A DNA stretch of 7,777 nucleotides from Akkermansiaceae bacterium (lineage in GTDB: Bacteria; Verrucomicrobiota; Verrucomicrobiia; Verrucomicrobiales; Akkermansiaceae): contig JALOTR010000104.1 in assembly GCA_025457805.1 (NCBI GenBank), forward strand, positions 1 through 7,777, read 5' to 3'. The notes beneath the pieces are model-generated. The model was not told the origin of the DNA and did no database searches. It was given only the letters and a program-made list of their open reading frames with translations. The position numbers were made by a program, and so were the translations under genes. Below are positions 1 through 6,300 of the stretch, piece by piece (position 1 is the stretch's first letter; each line of letters opens with the position of its first letter).

Positions 1-351
1 CGCATCGCTGTAGGCCTCGTTTGCCAGCAGTTCGTAGAGAACAGACAGGCGGGTGGCTGCAAGCAGAAGTGCCTGGTTGATACCATCCGTGGCGTTGCCA
101 TTGCTCGAATTGTCGATCGACAGTTCGCGGGCGCGATCGAGCACGGTGCGGTAGAGTTCGATCAGGCCGGTATTTTCAATCACGTTCTTTTGCGGATTGA
201 GGGCGACTTTTCCGGCATACGGGCCGCCGGCAACCTGGAGCTGGCTGCTGTAGGTGGCGGGAGATTCGTTGCTGAAGAAATCGTTGTAACGGGCCTCATA
301 AGGATTGATGCGGTCAAGCACGCGCTTGACCCAACCCATGACGAGTTGAGG
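1..351 (-). other. Helix-rich segment at the truncated end (residues 2464-2580)
   Basis: The sequence changes character here. PQLVMGWVKRVLDRINPYEA (2464-2483), NTGLIELYRTVLDRARELSI (2523-2542) and INQALLLAATRLSVLYELLA (2554-2573) have the i/i+3/i+4 hydrophobic spacing of amphipathic helices, unlike the strand-rich sequence before. The segment runs off the window, so its family and end cannot be judged. I have a vague, unverified recollection of similar 'GLIELYxTVLxRAxxLS ... NxALLLAAxRxxxLYxLLxNEAYxDA' sequences in other giant uncharacterised exported proteins. Confidence 0.5.
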
Positions 352-3300
352 GATGTAGCGCTTGCTGCCGTCGGCCTGGAGTTGTGGTGAGTTCGCGGCA
401 CCCGCCCACTGGAAGGGAGCGGCGGAGACGGGAGTGATCGTCCCCGGTTTCCATGCGGTGGAGGCATTGGCAAACTCGAAGGGCACGAGTTTCCAGTTCG
501 CTTCGTTCTTATGGCGGTAGCGCATGAGCACCAGTTTGTCCGCGAGCACGACATCAGGGCGTCCTTCAAACACGATGGTATGCAGGCCGAGGTGTTTGGC
601 GTTGTTGTCGGTCAGGGAGGCACGCTCCGCCGGGATGTATTCCTGCCAGAGAGTCTGGCCATTGGCATCGGTTTCCTTAAGCGTGCCATTGGCCAAAACC
701 TCGGTGGCGACCAGATCGAGCGGGCCAGCGTCTCTGATCCACCATTCGTAGTAGAGATCCGCCGTGTTGGCTCCGAACTCGCCGTTGTGCTGGAGGGTTA
801 CCTTTTCGCTGAAGGCATCGGAGCCTTCGATCACCTTGATCGCACCACGGTAGCGGTCCGGGATGATTTCAATGATATGCAAACTCACCGGCGCGCCGTC
901 GAGTTCGCTGCGGTTGTTTTCCGCAATGGTCACATAGAGCGAGCCATTGGGTGCCTGGGTAAGAAGGCTTGGGTTGGGGACGAGGGCGGATCCGACACCG
1001 AAGCTGTCCAAGGGGACCATGGCAGGAGCGGGCGAGGTGGTCTGGGAGTAAAGGCTGCCGTTTTTCACCCAGAAGGTGGAAAGATCCGCCGGGTAATTGG
1101 CCGGTGTGTTTTTCACACCTTGGAGGTTTCTCGCAGCTGCCGAGGCATTGTTGTTTCCTCCCGTGACGGCTTCCGGGTTCTGGACTTTCAGATAGATCTG
1201 GTCGATCGCCGCCGTCCACGAGGGGTCGCCGGAGAGTGCCCGGATGCGTGTGTATTCGTCGCTGGTGAGGACGTTGGGTTCCAGAATATTGAGCGGGTCC
1301 GGCCCCGAGGTCAGGTTGGAGTCGCCGCTTTCCTTTTCGTTCAGGCGACCGCGGAAGACGAGTTTCTCCGCAAGCGAGTCAAAGTAGAAACGTTTCTGGA
1401 GCGAGCCTGGCAGTTCCTTGAAATACCAGCGCTCGGCGATGATCAGCACCTTCGTCGTGGCGGCCGGGGTGAAGCCGGCGGATCCCATCTGGGATACGGT
1501 GAAAAGATTCTCGCGGCGATCCAGCGGCCGGATGAGGCGGGCGGATGCGCTGCTGATGTCGTGGCGGTTGGTGGTGGGTGCACCGTAGGACATGCTCGGG
1601 GTGGAGCTGTCATAGACAATTTCCGAGGCCGCCATCGCGACGAGGGCAGGCAGACCTTTGGCACCAGGCGATTCGTTGAAATACTCGCCCCCTTGGTAAG
1701 TGAGTGTTTCGCCGCGTTTGAGTTTGGGATAATCGGAGCGCCATGACGTGTTATACAGCACCTTTACCGGATGGAGACTGGCTCCCGTGCCGGTGTAGCT
1801 CATGCCGTCATCGGGGATCCATGCGACCGGAGTGCCCGCTTGGGCTCCGGGCAGGAAGAAGTCGCCACGGAATGGATAGAAGAACTGATGGAAGAAGCGG
1901 CCGTTGCCGGAAACCACCCAGGCGTTGCTGTTGACATCCCGCCACAGCGAGCGCTGGTTGATTCCGTTGACTTGAAGGCTGTTGCCACGTGCATCGCGCA
2001 TGGCGACGTTGCCAATGACCAGATTGAGCGGATAGGGAGGAACGAGCAGGTCCCCCGCAAAGACCGGATATTCGAACTGATAGCTGAAGTTGACCGCTTT
2101 GGTCGAGTCGATCATCAGGAATCCGTCTTCCGGATTGCTGGCCGCTTCGTAGGCAAGGCCCGAGCCGGCGGCGTTCACCACAGCTCTTGTCGGGCGCGGG
2201 AAGGCAACGGTGCCGGTGCGGGTCTTGAATACCTGATAGGCCGCCATTTCCGGTTCACCGGTGGCGACATTGTTCACCTGGACGAGCACCCAGGGATCGG
2301 AAGTATAAGAGCCGGACCGTGCATTGATGTCGCGCTGCAAGGCAAAGGCCGCGAGCGGTGGGCTGTTAGGAACATCCTCGCCCTGGTTCTTGACCTTGAG
2401 AGCAGCCCTTCCGCCAGGAGCGACGAGTGCGTGTTCCTCATTCGGGTTGTAACCGGGGCTTCCCACGTTCGCTTGGTGATAGATCTGCAGATCCGAGTAG
2501 GTGGCACCATCGAAAACCTGTTGCGCGAAACCGTTGCGGTCCACACCTTCCGAGCCGACGCGGCTGGCGATGTAAATCGCATTGTCCTTGTCCTTGCCCA
2601 AGGTGGGGAAGACCACATCATTGAAGCCGGTTGCCACATAAGGCCACGCGACGTTGGGGTTGATCGAGCGTTCTGCCAGATATGGGTTTTCATAATAGGC
2701 GACTTCGAGTTTCCTGGAAGCATCCGTGAAAAGCTGGTGGTGATTGACCGGGAAGATCGGCCCCCAGGCGCCGACTTCCGCCGTGCGGGTGTAGAGGTTC
2801 ACGTTGTAGTTGGACACGGCATTGAGGATGTAGCCGCTGCCGCCGAAGGAGGCATTGTCGAGCGTGCTTTCCAGGCGGGTGGCCACTTCCTGCAGGTCGG
2901 TATCCGCCCATTTTCCAACAAAAAGACCGGACCCGGTGACGTTGCCGATGCCGACATTCGGGAGCGATCCCTGGTTGGCGAAGCGTCCGCTGGATGGGGC
3001 GGATTCGAAATTGAATGACACGAGAGGTCCCACATTCCGGAGTTGTTTGCCAACCACCGTCATGTCGCGCTCGGTCCTGAGGCTGCGGACTTCGCCCGGG
3101 CTGAGATAACCGAGTGGATCGGTGCCGAGATTGAAGACGCGGAAATTGTCCAACAACAATCCGCTGCGGGGTTCCGCATCGATCCCGAAGCGCAGCGAGT
3201 TGTCCTCCACCGTGGTGCCGATGGCCGATTGCGCGGCCCCCGGGAACCAACTGGTTACGAAGCCTTTTTCCTGACGGACTCCATCGAGATAGAAGTCGAT

Positions 3301-6300
3301 GATCGCAACTTCAACTCCGAAGAATGTATTGGTGAAAACGTGGACCGCATAGTGACGCCATGCGACACCCGCCTTGGGGAGCTGATGGCTGACTTGGACG
3401 CCACGGTAAGTCGCGGTGGCGATGGATCCTCCGGGATCAAGAGTGACTTTAAGGCCTCCCCCGCCAGTGCTGAACACCGTTACTGGTTTGTTGGTGCCGG
3501 TCATGGTCAGGCCCGTGCCAGCCGCCGTGGCCGGAGTGCTCAGTTGCAGGGTGGTGGCATTGGTAACCGCGGTGATCTTGGTTCCGGCTGGAATATTGGG
3601 GCCGCTAATGCCCATTCCCGGGACCACGGACGCGGTACTCGCACAGGTCACGGTCGTGGAGCCACTGATGGTCACGCAGTTGGCGAGTGTGACCGGGAGC
3701 GATGATTTCAGGCCCTTCGCATTGAGCCAGAAATCGACCACGAATTTGTTTCCAGGATCCAAGCTGGTGGCTGCGGATGATCCGCCTGTCTGGACAAGGC
3801 CATAGGCCCCTCCGGTGGCGGATCCGGTTCCAAGCTGAAGCGCCCGGCGGCCGAGGACCAATCTCGGATCGTTGCGATTGATCACATTCAACGGGCTGGA
3901 GCGGACGACGCGCACTGCCAGCATTTCCTTGGTTAGATTTCCATCGGCGATTTCATCCGTATTCGGGCGATAACTGTATAGAAGCACGCTGCGTCCAGAG
4001 CCGGTTGTGTTGAATGGAACGCCTGAATCCGCCTTGTTGACGACGGCACCGGTATCCTTCTCGGCAAATGTCATATCCTGGAACGCCCATTCGTCCGTGG
4101 CGTTCAGGTCCAACTTGGTCGGAGGCCGGCGGGCTTCAATCGGATCGAAAAGATGGCGGTAGTGGGCGATCGGTGCCGCCGGGTAATCACTCGACACGGG
4201 TGCGAGATCCGGGGTGACCCTCACATAGTTCGGTGCAGTCCCCTGCCGTGCCCCATCGTCGTTTTCGCGCGCTGTGGCGAGCGCGGCGCTTTCCCCTGGA
4301 AATGCCGTAACGATTTCAATGGTGTATGTTTCACCCGAATTATTGGCATCCGGCCATTGCACCCGGTGCGTGCCGGGCTGGGTGGGAAGCAGTTGTTTCC
4401 CAACACCGTCCCAGCGCACTGCGGATCCATTGAGATAGCTTCCTTCCGGAGACTCGATCACGGTCGAAATGGAAGTCCCGGGGCCACTGCCATCCAGTTT
4501 AAGCATTCCATTCTGTGCCAGGTCGGGAACGAGCTGGGCATTCGGCTCCGCCGGATCCAAGCCCTGCCCGATCGGAATCTCGGCGCGGAAAACCGTAGGC
4601 GCATAGACCCAGTGGATATCCGTCGGGGTCTGCGCAAATGTGGTGTAAACCCTCGCAACCCTGGAATTCACTTCGGCATCCGACAGCGCGGACACGAAGG
4701 TTCCGACTGGAGTGAGGTCACCACCCGGTGCTCCGGGGAAGTCGCTCAGGGTCAGGCGCCGATCCAAGGTTCGATAAAATGCTCCGACGGTGATTTTTGA
4801 TCCTATCGGCACCCAGACCGCCTGGTCCCTGCCGACACTCAGAATGGGCGAGCCAGGAGTACCCGGACTGCCGGGATTCGCAGGCGGACCAGCGCTGGGT
4901 GGGACAAAACCCGACCAGATCTGGATGAATGCCTGGCTGTTCTGAATCACATTCTGCGAGTTGGCCGCATCAAACCGATAGCGCACCTCTCCCACCCAAT
5001 TCCATTTCAACCGGACGGGAGCAGTCATGGTGAGAGGAGATGACTCCACATAGGATCCGGCCGTTACGGGAATGGTTGTTCCGATTTGCACCACGTTTTT
5101 GTCATACAGGTTGTATCCCGTGACTTTCAACCGCATGCCCGACGAGGTTGTGAAATCTTCAAGTGGAGTATCAATTGCAGCAACAAACTGATCACCGGGT
5201 TTGAGCCATCGGCGGCCCGCATCATTCACGGATCCTCCATTCGGTTTCCCCGAATCCACGATCGCGGCGATTTCGAGGCGCCATCTCCATACGACATTGA
5301 TGTCGGAATTGAGAGTGGTTGAGAAAAACGTATGGGTCCCCTGAACCACCTGCCCGTCAATCGCATATCCATCGTTGACGAGACGATACCATGCAATCTG
5401 GTCATTGGGACCATTCACATCGCCTGGCGATGCGAGCTTTCCGAAATTGCGATCCAAGTAGATGAATTCCGGAGCTTCGAAACGCTGGTCGGTCCCGCGA
5501 ACCTTGCCATAATGGGGATTCTCCTGTGCGGCGGGCGAAATGCTGTTGTCAGTTCCCGGCAAGCTTGGGGTTTGGAACAAACCGGAAACCCCAGGCCTTT
5601 CGTATCGACTTTCGACGGAGTACATCACCGGCCGAGTATAGCGTATGGAATACGGGAAACCTTTGATGGGGAGCCCGTCGATGGTCTTGTTCGCCGAGTC
5701 GACGAGACCGCGGGCAGCGCTCAATCCAATCACACCGTCCGCCGGCCGCGGTCCGCTGGTTCCATAGTCACGGCTTTCGATGCCCATGCTGGCTATAGTC
5801 CGCGTATCGCCAAATCCGGGGTCTATGGATTTATACTGTACTTCAATACTGTTGCTGCCTTCATACAAGGTGATCTGGAAACTGACTTTTCTGCTTGGAA
5901 CGTAGAATTCCGGAACGTCATCCCACATGACAATGAACGTTCGGTTGGGTGCGGTCCCGCGGGTCGCATAGCGGATTTTGCCAACCCCTGTTCCCGGATT
6001 GAGATCGGTCCAGAAGGGCGCGATGTAATTATTGGGGGCACCCGCATTTGGAAGGGTTGGTGGCGACCAGGCCGTGATTCCGCCGTCAAAGCTGACAACC
6101 CCATTGGTGGATACATAGCACTTGGTATAAGATTTGTCATAGAACTTGAAGTTGAATCCGATGTCAGTGAGAAGAAACGCGTCATCAATAAGCAGTTCGC
6201 CTGGAACACGCACGTCAGGGTCGGTGTCTTTCAGGAAGGAATTTGCGGTCGCCGGGGCCGCCACATCCATGCTGTATCCGAATGCGTCCGTATTGGGAAT

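Noticed and set aside
511..1746. 411-codon plus-strand open frame
   Set aside because: It is exactly antisense to well-formed coding sequence of the giant gene, has no recognisable domain, and its composition (rich in Arg, Gly, Val, Asp) is that of the complement of G/C-ending codons.
1771..3018. 415-codon plus-strand open frame
   Set aside because: Same antisense shadow of the giant gene. The translation has no family resemblance and no ribosome-binding site decides a start.
2274..3250. Minus-strand open frames at 2274-2723, 2690-3250 and 2799-3053
   Set aside because: They overlap the giant frame in other phases, with Arg/Ser/Pro-rich shadow translations and no domain. The giant frame shows no sign of a frameshift here.
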